DNA from: Sclerurus mexicanus
Lineage: Eukaryota; Chordata; Aves; Passeriformes; Furnariidae
NCBI GenBank assembly: GCA_013396755.1
Contig: VWZF01004020.1
Span: 868,001 to 932,000 of the forward strand
Length of the DNA: 64,000 nt
Direction of reading: 5' to 3'
Shown: in pieces, positions 1-13,639 of the stretch
Layout of the letters: each line of letters starts with the position of its first letter
Position numbering within the stretch: the stretch's first letter is position 1
Program-made: the position numbers and the translations under genes
Notes under the pieces: model-generated
What the model saw: only the letters and a program-made list of their open reading frames with translations
Databases searched by the model: none
What the model was told of the DNA's origin: nothing

Positions 1-3000
1 TCCCTGCTCCCTTCTTGTATTTTCATGCCCAGTTCCATTATTTGTGTCATTTTCTATTCAAGCTTGCACAAAAGCACTATAAAAACAGTTACCTCTTTAT
101 CTTACTCCTCCTGAAACGCGAAAAAGAATTTGGTTTGCATTACTTATTTATTGTATCACTTGTGATAAATTTTGTGACAACCACCAAGAGAGATTAGAGA
201 TTGGAGCACATGATGTGGGATCAAAGACTGGGACAGCTGGGTTTGCTTACATCGGAGAAGATAAGACAAAGGGAGATCTAATAGCTATCTTCCCCTCCCT
301 AAAAGGGAGGATATGGAGAGTCAAACTCTTCACAGAAATCCACAATGAAAAGAAGAGGTGATAATCACAAGTTGCAGGGAAATTTCAATTGGATGCGAGA
401 AAAAAGTTCAGAGTGAGGGTGGTTCAATGTAAGAACAGATTGCCCAGAGAGTCTGGGTACCTCTATCCTTGGAGATTATCAAATTTCGACTTAGAATGGC
501 TCTGGCCAACCTACTCTGACATTGAAATTAACCCTGCTTTGAGCAGGGGCTGAACAAGATGACCTACAAAGAACTCTTTCAAAGTAGAGTAGAATTATTC
601 AATGTGAATGCATCTGAGCATCATTCTGAACCTGAAAATAAGTAAAGGGAAATACTCCTTTAAAGTATGTTTTCTGTTATACCATGAATACATTTCTTGC
701 AAAGGGCACAGTAGTAAGAAGTGATTGTGCAAAGTGTTAGAAGGAGCAATGAAGATTTTATAACTTCTACATTTACTATGTCCAAGCATTACCTTTATGG
801 CTTTCAAAATAGAGATTCACAGAGCAACTCATTGCCACTTTGAAGCTTCCCTAGACTACTGTCACCTTTTGTTTCTAATCAACATAAGAAGCTTATCAAA
901 ATTTATCAGTAAAATGGGAAATGAATCCTCATGCAATGTGTAATGCAAGCAGGGGTTAATTAGACGAGGAAAAGGTGAAGTTGCAAAACTGTCCTTAAGG
1001 AAATCCACTTCCCTGACTGCAAGCGTGGGCTTTGGAAGCATCACCTGTGGTTTTGGCTATCAGCTAAGCTGTACACTGCTTTTCAATTTTTGTAAAACTC
1101 ATCATCAGAAAGGTTTGGAAGGCAGTGCTCAGCAAGACTTTCATAAGAAAGAATATTTTAGAATTGTGCAGCCTAGGAGGGCTATTGGGATTTGGATAAC
1201 TGAGCAACCATCTGTCCCATACTGTTAAAAAAAACACACCCCAAGGGGCATCCACCACAGCCTTTATCTGGATGTTACTCCAAGTTCTCATAGTGAAACA
1301 TTTATTCTGCTCAAGTATTTTTGCTGCCATTGCTGGTATGATTCCTGTAGCCAGAAGGAGATAGGAGATACAAGATATTGACAGGGAATAACTGAAATAT
1401 GAGTAAACTCAGGAAAATCTGACATTAACTGCAGGTGGGTAATGAGAATGAGATAAACTAAAGTCTTTGGCAGGGAACTCTGTCAGAATTATTACTTTAT
1501 ATTATTCCTAATCTTAAATAACTTCCAAATGACAGTCAGTGTAGTATAAACTATCCTACTCTTATATGAAAAACTCCTAGACTCTAAATGCATGAGAAAG
1601 TAAGATTCAGTAAGTCATTTTCCAGCTCTAACTGGAGGATTCAGACACTCCTTTCCTTCATTATACATTAAGCTTCTCTGTTGTACTAGCTAGGATATAA
1701 ACAGGAATGTCAACCCCAGCTCAGAGTTTTATGTAAAATGATTTATAGGGTGAAATTGGTTGGGACTATTATCAGAAGAAGCACCAGAGACCTTCTTAGG
1801 ACCACTGGAAATACATAAAATTGGGTAGCCCCAAGGTATACCCCAAGGGTATACATAACCTTAAGTGACCTAGTGCCTGTGATGCTTCTCACTGCCAGTT
1901 TCCTACATTAATGCCAATCTATAAATATGCATTCATGATGTGAATTCATTGGTTACATTACTGCTGATTTATTGCTGTTTATGAAAAGAAGAAGGTCCCC
2001 AACTAGACTTAAATGGCCTCTAGGAGCTCTTTACTCTGTTCTTTGCAACAAGGCAAACAGGGTGAGAGTTCATGGCACCTGTAACAACCCTCAGGGGTCA
2101 GTAACAGTTGGGGAATGCATGAACTCATTTTGTTGTCCAAGTGCTTGTTTTTCTGGGTTAAGGACAGAAACCCATAGCCAGTAACTCTTAGGTTGGTTAG
2201 AACTTTCCATACCCACTCAAATTGGAGTTGAGGTTTCAACTTGGGAGTCATTTCAATGGGATGTTTCCTTACTTGCAGCAACACATACAAACTGAATTCC
2301 ATATTGCAAGTCTTTCCAGCAATTCTGCTTATTCAGGTGTATTATCAATGTTTATTGGTTGCCTTGTTCCAGACACAGAACATCAATGACAAGGGCTGTT
2401 GGCAAAAAAATAGTAGAGAAATGACAGTTTGAGGAAGACCTTTGACTCAGAGATATCACAATCTAAGTTATGATTGAAAATTAGTATTTTTGTGCCATAT
2501 AAACAGTTCTATTGCATGTATTTGCATATAAGTACACGAATGTGCAAACATAATGCTTGTTCATTAAAATTGCCGTCATTTAAAAGTCCTAAATCCCTGT
2601 AAAACCCTGCCTTTATGCAGCTTTATTCTTTTTCCATTCCTCCACGTGCGAAAATAAATAGGATTTTTCTAGACTGATACATGTCACTTCTCAATCACCT
2701 GCACACAACCAGTTTTCTCCATTTCATGGGAGATAAATAGAGGACTTTGGATTTGTCTTAAGTATCATCAATCACAGGTCTATTCAATTCAGTGCTTTAC
2801 ACATCACAGCCCTCACTTTTTCTGCCCTGGATTGCAAAGTGTTTCCTTCGTAAGGAGAAGCCAATACTGCCTTTGTCATAATGGAAACATTTTGCAGAGC
2901 ATCTACACCTTGCACTTTGGATAAGTTTTCCCACAGGATTTAATCTCTTTTCATGTACTTCAGACTGCCTTTTTCTGTGGTAAACACCTGCTCAGTTTCT

Positions 3001-4933
3001 CAATGTCTCATTGTTTTTAGGATTTTAGGTGATTTCAAAGTTTATTTTAGGTGATTTCGAAGCAAAGGTGTCTTCGCAAGCCTTTGCACTCAATACACAT
3101 AGATACTACCTATGCTTAAAAAATTACAGCTGTCATTGGAAGCCCAGCTTTCAATCAATGTTTGTCAGTATAATGTGACAGAACAACTCTGCAGACATTT
3201 ATCATTCTAATTACCGCTCAGTAGTACATTATTCTCTGCTCAATCATTTTGTACAAGGAAAAATAAGCAATGTATACTGTGTCTTTTCTTGGGAACTTTA
3301 ATACTATTATTGATTGCATATTAATAAAACACATTAATGGATTTTTCTTTTTTCATACAAGTCTTGATTTTGAATACATATTTCCATAATGAGGATTTTT
3401 GAAATCACATACAGACCATCAGACAAAAAATAAGAGTAACATTTCTGCTACCATTTTCTATCATATTGTTGTGACATAACCATGAAGTTCCTTAGACATT
3501 CTGGGCCAAACTTATAGCATTTTTTATGAGACTGACTTTGTCCAGGCTGAGTGCTGATTTTAATATAACATTGAACCATTCAATTCTGCTGTCTGCAGTG
3601 GAGTTGCATAATTTTACTTCAATAGTAGAAGATGGGTCTTTCACCTGAAAAAAGACTTGCATTTAAAAATACGGACATGTTAAAAATTATTAATAGGAAA
3701 AAAAAAGAGAGTTTAAAACCCAGACTAAAACTTATAAATAATTGTGTCTGCATGAAGATTTTTGCTTGGACTCCATTCCCCTTCAAGCCCTCAGTCTCTG
3801 CAGAATAATGAACTTCTAGAACAACCTGTGCTTATTTCTGTATTGAGTGCACTTAGGGAAGTGATACAATGCCTATAATAACCATAAAAAAGGTTTGCAT
3901 TAATTCTGCAGAGTGCATCCAGCAACACCAAGACAATAAGGGGTTTGTTTCCTTAAGTCTTTCCCTATCTAAGGGCCTTTGTGTGGGATTTTCAGCAGTT
4001 TCTTGGAGGTTCATTTTAATAGCTATCATCAAAATCTGTTATGAAGAAAGCTCACATTAAGTTTGATTTGGGGTTGGGGGTGTTACTGTTTGGTACTTCA
4101 TATTTAAGTAGGTTCATCTTTTCACAAGTATTTTGGATCTTTCTGGATGGAGGGACTTTTGGCCTGTTCCATGGAAGACTGGATCTGTTTGCTGTTTGGA
4201 GAGGAATCTCATGTAATCCTTTATTAATATTCCAGGAAAGGTTTTGACTGTTTATCAAGGTATTCTCATCAGTCTAAAGGTCTCCTTTTTTTCTCTTTTT
4301 GAATTAACATAACTAATGACAGGTAGAAGTAAAGCTTTGAAGATGGAAGCCACTTCAGTCCTTTATAGCTGGCAATACCTCTCACTTCATATGCTTATGG
4401 AGGAAGTTCAAAGAAAATCAGAGCACAAAAAATGTTGGCATCCAGGAGGTGTGATTCATGCGTTTCTGGTTTCTGCACTCATCTGCTGTCAGGCTCAGAT
4501 GTTCGCGGCTGCAACTTTCAAGACACAAATTAGCTGCAAAGTTTTTACCAAAGATTCCCAGGTGAGGGGGCAGAGAGGTGGAGGGGCTGGGCAGGAGGGA
4601 TGGAGCAGAGGACCTGGAGAGGCAGGGGGAAAACAGCAAGAGACTGGTGGCTTTTAAATATCACAACTAGTTGGTGGAAATTGTAGACAACAAAACACTC
4701 TTAGATAATTCCACTGTTCTCTCCAACCAGCTATTGCTATAAATTTCTCACAGTTTGAAGGGCATGAAAAAAGTTTTTAAAACCTTGTATCTGTTAATGA
4801 AGTCTGAATTCTTCAGAGTTGTGCTAGATAGTCTCAATAAGATATGTTTCTTAGTGCCCAGTTTGCAGTAAACAGGAGTTCTTAACAGAAAATATACCCA
4901 CTGTGGAAAGAACTGCATAAATTCTCCCTTATC

Positions 4934-5002
4934 AAAAAAAAAAACAACCAACCAACCAACCAACCAAAAAAAAAACAACCACACACACACACAAAAAAAA
5001 AG
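4934..5002 (+). repeat. compound A-rich / (CCAA)n / (CA)n simple repeat
   Basis: A poly-A run leads into five CCAA units, another poly-A run, a short (AC)n tract and a final poly-A. It is a low-complexity region that explains the Phe/Trp/Val-rich minus-strand open frames over it. Confidence 0.95.
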
Positions 5003-6977
5003 AAACCTCATTGAAGACATTTAAGACATTTGAAGAAGTGATTTGGAGAAGAATTCTGTAAGAGAACAAAGACCTAGATGCTGACTGCATCCTCCTTTGC
5101 CAAGGTTTCTGGTAAGCTGGGGACTCTAGGCAAACTTCCGTGACTGATTGCAGAAATAGCTTCTTGTCACAATGCTTCCTGGGACCCGTCTTGCTGTGAG
5201 AAACCATCACGCTTCAGCGCAGTGCAGTGCCTGGGTAGACAGAGCTGATAGACACATCAGCTCAGCAAAACTGCTCTGGCACCAGCCTTCTCATAGTGCA
5301 TTTGCCAGTTCTACTTGCCTTCAGAAAAACACCCCAAGAAGGGCCCTTATGCTTCTTGTCCACATTTATTTATAACAAAATGCACGTCTACATAAGAAAA
5401 ATAGATTATTTTGTCAGGTTTTTTAAGTTTCTTTTTCCCTCCCTGACTCATTTCTCTCTTAGTTGCCTTCCAGTTCTTCCTTTGCCTCCGATAATTTCCC
5501 ACAAAATTCCCACTAATCAGGTATTCACCCTGTGGCAAATGTTACCTTCAAAATCCCAAACACCCACACAGCAGATACCAGGTGAAATTAAACCAGGGCT
5601 GGCAAGAAAAATGAAGAAAGTTTTAAACCATGAATGCTTATGGGAAAGTTTCAGAGACCTGGGTATATTCAGTCCAAAGAAAAAATAAAGCAGAGAGTTG
5701 ACAAACAAGTCAGCGGGTGTCCCGAAAAGGAACAAAATCTATTAATCTGTCAAACCAGCAGAACTGAAGTTCCAACTTACATAATCACAAAGGAAATGGC
5801 TGTTAATATTTCCTCAAAGAGAAAAGAATATTCAGGAAAATCATATTCAGAGTAAACGACTTATCAGAAGGTGTCTTGTGAACTCCTTTTAAGGTAGCAA
5901 TAGATTAAAATCTAAAGTGGACAGTAGACATTTGTATCTCAGACTGACAGGTACTGGTGACAGCGGTAGGGAAGCCTTTTCTGCAGCAGGTGGTGACATC
6001 AGTTATTTAGAATAATTTTGAGCATTTGCACTTAAAACATTTTCTTGCTGCTGAAGTGAACTAGAACATTGCCAACACCTCCTTGAACTGTCCTTTTCTT
6101 GTATGACCCAGAAGCTTTTCATGGCTGAATTGAGGTTTATACTAGGGGACAAAAAGTACTGTCTGGCTGGTTTCCTGAGAGTAAGGACTCAATATTCTGT
6201 GGATTTATCTGGACTAAGCAGCTACTGACTCCTTGATCATTTGTATTGTGAGGGACAGGACTGGATAATCCTTCCTCTCTGAAATCCACAGGAGAGAATC
6301 CTGCATTAGTTTGAGAATGGAGTTTTCACCACCTTCTCTAAGGGTCCTAAATAAACCACCACTGAATATATCAACATTGTATTGACTTTTGTAAAGAGAA
6401 TGTCTCACCAGAAAGGAAACAAAGACAAGAAACAAATGCAATACATAACTGTAAATGGTTATGGGTTTTTTTGGTGGTCGGAGTTGAGATCCATTGTAAT
6501 TCCCATGGATTAGCCCACAGGCACATGGGTAAGTACAGAACTGGAAGCTGCAACTTGTAGCATCATTAAATATCTATGTTTGTTGCCCTTGCAAGCAACT
6601 TCAAGATAGAAAAGCTTCTAAAAGGTTAGCAGAAGGCATTCACTGCAATTCCAGTGTCTGATAAATAGCTCACAAAAGGTTTTATTAAGGATAGGATGCC
6701 ATAGTTTAGACAGATAAGGCAGCCTTACTGCTTTCAAGATCTGAAAGTTACCACCTAACCACCTGGATTCCTACATGTTTTAATTTCTAAAAAGGGGTAT
6801 AATCTTCAAGACTGCCTGGTAATCAAAAATCTTGTGCTATACCACTGCTGAGAAGGAAAGTCCCATGGCTACATCTCAACACATCAAGGATGGAAATCTA
6901 ACTTCTTTTTATTTTAGTACTATAGATATGGATCGTCTGTAGAATTCTTATACAGAGCATGAAGACATAAAGGATTT

Positions 6978-7026
6978 ACTATATATAGTGAATATACACT
7001 AATATATATGAATATGTATATATATT
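6978..7026 (+). repeat. AT-rich low-complexity tract
   Basis: The stretch consists of ATATAT runs, including the 12-bp palindrome ACTATATATAGT. No further function is visible. Confidence 0.85.
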
Positions 7027-8092
7027 CCCAATAGTTTAGGCTTCATACCATGCGTGTTTGAAATATGAAGCAGGCCACTGGAGGAAGATGAGTTTTCAAT
7101 GATAGAGGGGGAAAGAGCTCAGGGACTCCCTGAACTTTAATATCAGCACACATGCAGCCTCAGTTACTTATCTTTCTTTGGATGCTTTTCATTTTCTCAC
7201 AAGCTGTATGAAGAACTAATTTGCTTTCTCTTTCATTGTTCTGGTGCAGACACTTAGGCTTCTGAAAATCAGTTAATTACATAAAGCACTTTCTTTTAAA
7301 CTCTACCAGTTCAAACCACCATAAGTGTGAACAAAGACAAGAGGCACAGAAGAACCGGCACACTGTACACTGTGAACATATTGTTAGGCATCATCAATAC
7401 AAGAAAAACATCATTTTGTTTCACAGAGACATAGAAACACTTAAAAAAATTAATTAACTCTCTCTCTGTTTTGTAATAAGTTTCATTTTCAGTGTACTAC
7501 TTATGGTACACTGTTTCAAATTCATTCTTTTCTTTTCCACAGCCCTAACATGGCTGTTGCTTTCTTCACAAAACTTTTTCCATTGGATTAATTGATTCTC
7601 TTTCTTATCTGTCAGCGTTCATTGTAATAGGTAATTGAAATATTTAGTCTACTGAAAAATTGGATGTCCAGACAGAGCTGATCTGTTCTGCCCCTTTTAG
7701 TGCAAAAATTCTTCAGTCCTAGTGTGAAAGAAAAGATGTCATGGACTGGCAGCATTTTCCCAGTGTAACCCTGGAAGCTTCTAATGTGGTAGCATCACTA
7801 CTAAATTTCAGAAGGTTGTCTCTCTTCACTGTTGTCATGTAATATGGCAGATGTTAGAGCATCTTACAGAAGACATGGTTGTGTCTTGGTTCGTTGTTTC
7901 TCTTTATCTAAAATAAAAGAGTGCAGGCTGAATTTATATAACTATATAGAAGTATATGGTTATATAAGTGATGAATATAGAATATAGAAATATATAAAGA
8001 GAAGAAACTTCAGGGAAGAGAGAAGATGTTGAGCATACAAATTAACAAAGTGGAACTGCTGGAAATAGATTTAGGGTTTAGAGGTTGGGGGG

Positions 8093-8274
8093 GAAGAAAA
8101 GAAAAAGAGGAGAGGAGAGGAGAGGAGAGAAAAAAGAAAAAAGAAAAGAAAAGAAAAAAGAAGAAAAGAAAAGAAAAGAAAAGAAAAGAAAAGAAAAGAA
8201 AAGAAAAGAAAAGAAAAGAAAAGAAAAGAAAAGAAAAGAAAAGAAAAGAAAGAAAAAGAAAGAAAAGAAAAAAG
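8093..8274 (+). repeat. (AAAAG)n microsatellite
   Basis: About 180 bp is almost pure purine. It begins with AGGAG units and continues as near-perfect AAAAG pentamers, longest and cleanest from 8161 to 8250. It yields artificial Lys/Arg/Glu-rich open frames on the plus strand and Phe/Leu/Ser-rich ones on the minus strand; none is a gene. Such tracts are length-polymorphic and can form triplex DNA. Confidence 0.97.
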
Positions 8275-9299
8275 GGTTTGTTGGGTGTCTAAGTAGAGAA
8301 AGCAGCTACACAGCTGGTTGAGCCTACACTGTGAAAGCAAGTCAAGCAAGACCTTGACCACCCACCATCCTATGCCATACCACCAAAACTTGGATTTGGG
8401 AATCCAAGCAGTATGCAGATTTGTACAAATAGTTTATCCAGTAATATTACATAGATAAATGAGCCACTAAACTCTGAACTGGAACTTTGGGTGCACATGA
8501 GATGAGTGAGTGAACCTGGAATGTACCAATGTGGCTGAATTTCTAGAAGTGGAAGAAAAATTTGGAAATATTTACACACGCACACTTGGTATTTTGGGAG
8601 ACAAGGGTTGTTCTTTTTCCACTCATATTTTTAAATCATTATAAAAAAAGATTGAGATTACATTCAGCCTGAAAAGGAAAGAATCTGTTACTGAGTAGCT
8701 GATCAGAGGTGCTGAGAAGTGACAGATCTGAGGGTTGAGGAACCCAGCAGCACATCACAGTGAATACAGCAGCTCCACCGGAGGAAAACACTAGACAGAG
8801 AGAAAAATAGAAAGTGCATAAGAATTGATGGAAAACATTTAAAGGCGTCTATAGATCATTATGTTCAAGAAAAGAAAAGAAAATTAAAAATTTAGAGGTT
8901 TTGTGAAAGCTGCATAAGTAAAAACACTGCCTGAAGTGTTCAACTTATTGTTATAATTGTGAAAGACACTGAAACTCATCTTAATCACTTAAGAAAAAGC
9001 AACTCTCAGGGATCCAGCAAAGAATTAGCATAAATATCTAAATCTGCATTGTGTGTGTGTGAGAGAGAGAAAATGAGAGAAAAACAGACCATTTTAAAGG
9101 ATTATATTAAAGGACCATTTTAAGATCCTTAAAGCAACTTTAGTTTTATTAAAAGAGATTTAACACAATGGACCTGACATTTCAGCTTGCAGGTCTGGCA
9201 TCTCCTGACAAGAGGTAAACATGGAAACATACTTAAGGGATGGATGGAGGTAGAGGAAGCACCCAGCACAGAAAACAAAAGAACTTCTAAAGTGAAATA
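8275..9299. other. intergenic, no gene seen
   Basis: The sequence is AT-rich and unique, with a short GT/GA microsatellite near 9051-9080. The small open frames do not resemble known proteins. Confidence 0.75.
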
Positions 9300-9960
9300 C
9301 CAGCCACACACAATGTTGAAGGAGAAAAGATAATGCCAAGGGATGCAAAAGTATTTTTTTTGTAAGAAAGCACCAATAAGTTTCCTAATGGAAGCTTCTC
9401 CACTGTTTCCATGTTACAGGGATGGCGTTGGCTGGTATTTTGTTCCATCTGTACTGGCCCTTGGCACCAAGCTCAGTCAAAACACTCACCACTGTGCAGT
9501 CAATGGCTCATTCAAGCTGCATTACAAGTGTCTATGTATAAACACTTATATAAAGGCTTTGGTCTGAACAGGGAGGGGAGGAAAGAGAAGGAGAGACTGC
9601 ATGCCTGCTCTGCATCACTGTGATCCCATGCACAGCAGCAGGCAGTCCTGGAGGGGAGGGGACAGCAGCCTTCTGGGACCCACTTATATGTACAGCGGTT
9701 GACGGTTTTGTGGTTTCCTCTCAAAAGTGTGTCTCAGTGGCAGCTGCACGAGTAGCAGCCCCAGGACCCCAACATAGACATGGCACGCAGGGACCATGTC
9801 AGTGGCTCACAGCAGGGTCCCTCTGCTCTTTGGTGGCAGAGTTCTGCTCCTGCTTGACTCCCAAGGAGTTCCCATGAACAAAGCATGTAATAAAAACCAA
9901 CAATTTTTGCCAACACTAAACTCTCATGCTGAAGGTATGCTAGCTTGGCTGTCTTGGCAG
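9300..9960 (+). mobile_element. possible LTR-like promoter/polyA unit
   Basis: A strong TATA sequence (TATATAAAGG, 9547-9556) is followed about 340 bp later by AATAAA (9889-9894), with a GC-richer stretch between them. This is the layout of an LTR R region, and it sits next to the better LTR candidate ending at 10925. The outer boundaries are guesses and there is no identified terminal repeat or duplication. It could equally be chance sequence. Confidence 0.25.
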
Positions 9961-10249
9961 AGCTGTCCTCTGAAGTAATATGTCTTGAAAGAGTCTTGAA
10001 AAGGTCTCCCACTCAGGAGTGATTAGCTTTAATTTCGTATTACAGCTGCAATTTTTTAGTGTGCAAGGATGCATATACCAGGGTGTGAGAGAGACCTCAA
10101 ATGCTTGTATTAGGGAGTATGACATACTGAAATGTTGCTAATGTCTTAAACATTGTCAAAACCACAGAAAACCTTTTTGTCAAACTGCAAAGAAGCCACT
10201 GTCTGTCTACAACCACTGGAGCATCCCCCTCCTGAATATGCTTCCTGAC

Positions 10250-10925
10250 TGGAATTTGGACTGCGGCCACAACTTGAGATAAGACTATTGTCTAATTATC
10301 TCAGGTTTGAGGAGAAGAAAACAAGGCTTATTGGGTGGTGGAGGAGAAGGGGTTTGGGTGTGTGATGGTGAAATCTTACTACACCAGACCAAAGGAGTAA
10401 ACCCACTCCAGGAAGACCACATACACATGGGACATTCACATGAGAGGCAGCTGAGAAGGGTTATAAACCATCAAAGACCCCCAAAGCATCCCCCAGACTC
10501 ATTCCTGAGGCCTTCCACCACCAGGACTGCACATGATCCAAGTGAGGAAACAAATCCGGAGCCTGTCACAAGAGACTGCAAAGCTGCACCCCCTGCCCCA
10601 GGGGAGGTGCCTGGGCATCTCCTGCACGTACATTAATCCATTGGACTCTACGTTTTGTGGAACCCTCACCACCAAGAAGACCAGAAGAAAGACCCATAGG
10701 ATGCTAATGGGTTCCATGGAGTGCTGATACATTTTCTATTTTAATCTCTCTCTGTCACGCTCTTTCTTCCTCCCCCTCCTTTTTCCTATTTCTTTCTATC
10801 TCTCTTTCTCTGCCTTACGTTACCTGTTAAATAAAATCCGTATTATTGACTTTGCCATATGGTCTCATTTGCACCTTAATTCAGGCAGAGGCATTTCTAG
10901 TAATTTTAATAACCAGATCATAACA
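10250..10925 (+). mobile_element. probable solo LTR of an endogenous retrovirus, plus strand
   Basis: The segment has the internal order of a retroviral long terminal repeat. There is a TATA-like GGTTATAAACC near 10460, then a moderately GC-rich stretch and a long pyrimidine tract at about 10740-10815. An AATAAA follows at 10830-10835, then about 90 bp of U5-like sequence ending in the CATAACA terminus at 10925. The style resembles LTRs known from songbird genomes, but the family is not assigned. The 5' edge is uncertain: possible TG starts are near 10133 and 10289, and I found no clear target-site duplication. No gag, pol or env reading frame adjoins it, which fits a solo LTR. A 109-codon open frame inside it (10307-10636) is not a gene. 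Confidence 0.6.
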
Positions 10926-12350
10926 GGGGGAACACAGCAGGATCAAGGCAGGAAGGGCTGAATCCAAGAGCCAGAGAGCTGGAAAGATTCACTGTGGTGA
11001 GGACCTTGGCAAGAGTATGCTTGGGGCCATAGACAAGGGATTGCAGAGTTTGGCATGAAAGGGCAAGGAGAGAGCATGGTCACAGACAGGGATGAGAGAG
11101 CAGAGGGGCCAACTCTGCCCAGGGGTAGGAGGAGTATCCAGTTCTGGGTGCATCCTGCTCCTCACTGCTCTGGGGGATGCAGCCAGCAGCCATGCAAGCT
11201 GCATTCTTTGCTATACCACTGCTGGACAGAAAGAGGGAAAGGGCTCAAGGTACCAACAGAAGGACAAGAACCATCATCTGAATTTTATTATATTGTCTTC
11301 AAAAAGCCACTCCATCCCTCACTGTCCTGACCTGTGGACCTGCAATGATGCTGGTTACCTTCCTCACTGGAGCACTGCAAAGCTCAATTCATTAGTTTTT
11401 GTAGCCTATTTTAAAACTCTTAACTGAAATGTGCTAAAGAAGTGAAACACATTAGGTACAAAGCATGCGGATAATATTGATGCTCATACAAAATATGCTT
11501 CAATAAAGGCTTAATAGCTTACCAAGAGGCAATAAACCTGAGTGTTACCTCAGATGCATTATGCATGGCTCATTTACAATTCCTGGCACGTTTCTACCTT
11601 GGAGAGACAATCAGCACCTGCTATTCTAGAGAAGGTTTTTACAGATAAGCAAAATTAATATAATAGTCTCCTTAGCTGGCAAAAATCAGCATCACTCCTG
11701 TGACTGCTGAGTCAGTTTACTCTACCTGTGTAGCTGGGCCCATTTTGCTTGGTACAACCAAAATGCCTGATTTTGCTCACTTGCTGGAACATTTGGATAT
11801 TGGGACTCAGAGATGAAGCTGCTGGAGGACTCCAGTTCCCCAGACAAATTTATGTACTCAATTTCAGTCAGAAAGATTATGTCATGTTGGTAATATCTTT
11901 CTGAATTAAAAGAAATTCTTGGAATGACCCTTGGGAACTGAGGGCATAGTGATACTGTGATCATCTGGAAAACTGCCATAATTACTTTTTCTATAAAAAG
12001 AATATCCATATCATACTTTGTGGAGGACAGAATTTTTAAAGAGATGAGGAAAACTGACCTGAGTGGATTAAAGCTGAGGCACAGATTTTTAACAGAATGA
12101 AGTAGAATTGGATAAAATTATTTTACTTTTGCTGCACTGAAATAATCATTGTAGGCAGCCCTTGTTCATGCAGTGAATTGAAAACTCTAGGTCCTAATTG
12201 TAGAGGTAGTTTCCAGGCCTCTTAACTGCCTCTTAATGAGAAAAAAATAATGAAAATACTTTTTGGCACATTCTTGCATGGTGAGAGGTCATAAAAGACA
12301 TCCTGAAAGTTTTTTAGCCTATTTGAGTGAAGACAAACCCAACTAAATTT

Positions 12351-12357
12351 AAAAAAC

Positions 12358-12389
<32 letters not shown>

Positions 12390-12417
12390 AAAAAAAACAA
12401 GAAAAACAGAAAAAAAT
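12351..12417 (+). repeat. (CAAAA)n simple repeat
   Basis: ACAAA/CAAAA units run into a 13-base poly-A and further A-rich sequence. It is A-rich on the plus strand and may be the degenerate tail of a retroposed element, but no element body is recognised beside it. Confidence 0.93.
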
Positions 12418-13306
12418 CCCCCAAAACAAAGAAAATTATGTCAATTGTGTCAATTGCCTCCTAAGATTTTTTTATATTTTTATATACTTATTTTCTTTGA
12501 GGAATATGAAAAACTGTAATTTTCTAGTTTATTATTATGTTTATTATTCACTATTTCTTTATATTGTTCTAGTTATTTTTAAACTAAAATTGAAATAGAG
12601 TCAAGCAAGAACACTTCAGAAAGTTGTTCCTACACAGAATTTCATGTATGCTGAACAGTGTGGTCCTGACACACGCAGTGGTCTGCAGGGTACAGGGACT
12701 GTCACCATATCCCATGCTGGGCCTCACTCCCCTTTCCCAATTGTCTATTAGATCTAGCAAACTGAATAGCATCTGATGACAGAGACTTAATTTTCAGTCA
12801 AATCAGCAAACTATATATACTGTGTGTTTTAACTGAGAAATGCTCAGAAATGGAAGGACAGGGCTCACTGAACATCCATGAAAGTCACTTTGGCACCAGC
12901 TTAGTGTGTAAGCTGAGTTTCATCAGTGCTATGAGCCAAGAATATCCAAATGCTGCATATTCCTCTCCACACTCTTCAGCAGAGCAATTCATGCTATTTT
13001 TCAGAAGAACATATTTTAATCACCATAACTGATAAAATGCAAGAACCCACAGCAAAAAGTTAAAAATAATCATCCTCCGAATGTCATATCTCAGCAGGAA
13101 AATGAGCAGGATGATATTTACTGTGAAGTAATGTGTACACCTACAGTACAAATGTTCTTTATCAAGCATCATACCATCATGAAGCTGATAGCAGGCAAAA
13201 TACGTTGCATAATCTCTGACAAGAAGTGAGACAAAAATCTCAACATAAGGAAACAAAAGGATAAGAATTATTTTCTATCAGGGCTGATTTTCTACTCTTT
13301 CCCAAA

Positions 13307-13375
13307 TGGAAGAAAAGTTCATTCAAAGATGGAAGAAAAGTTCATTCAAAGGTGGAAGAAAATTTCTGGAAAGTT
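13307..13375 (+). repeat. 23-bp tandem repeat, nearly three copies
   Basis: The unit TGGAAGAAAAGTTCATTCAA plus AGA or AGG is repeated at 13307-13329 and 13330-13352 with one difference. A degenerate partial copy starts at 13353. Confidence 0.9.
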
Positions 13376-13639
13376 AGAGTAAGTACCACCAAATTAAACA
13401 ACTCATTTAACTCAGTGTCCTAGTCAATTAATAAATACAAATACCAGCAGCAGATGCTGGAAAGCAGTAGTAAACTCTTGTGTGGCAAATTGTGTCCTTT
13501 ATAAAAGAGACAAGGAAAAATAATGGGGATTTATTTTTCACATTGCTTTAATTTTAGTCAGCTTTTTCATTTCAATTCGTAGACAAGAGAGACCATATGA
13601 CTCATGACATTATTCAAGGGGAGTTTTATTACTCTTCAT

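Larger units (their letters stand above)
1..8092. other. intergenic, no gene seen
   Basis: Short open frames (up to 130 codons, at 5296-5688) show no recognisable domain, no consistent codon bias and no plausible splice structure. The sequence is AT-rich and mostly unique, interrupted by the simple repeats listed separately. Confidence 0.75.

Noticed and set aside
4498..4511. Shared word GATGTTCGCGGCT at 4.5 kb and 38.2 kb
   Set aside because: Shared 13-mers are expected by chance in a window of this size, and the flanks do not match.
4934..5002. Regularly spaced CCAA units that might suggest a structured repeat array
   Set aside because: Units are 4 bp and embedded in poly-A; this is a simple repeat, not a CRISPR or telomere-like array.
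5296..5688. 130-codon plus-strand open frame
   Set aside because: No domain, repeat or splice context; it overlaps equally long frames on the other strand.
8026..8321. Lys/Arg/Glu-rich open frames of 78-88 codons and a Phe/Leu/Ser-rich frame on the other strand
   Set aside because: They are translations of the AAAAG microsatellite in different frames.
10307..10636. 109-codon plus-strand open frame
   Set aside because: It lies inside the probable LTR between TATA box and polyA signal and is not a known retroviral protein.
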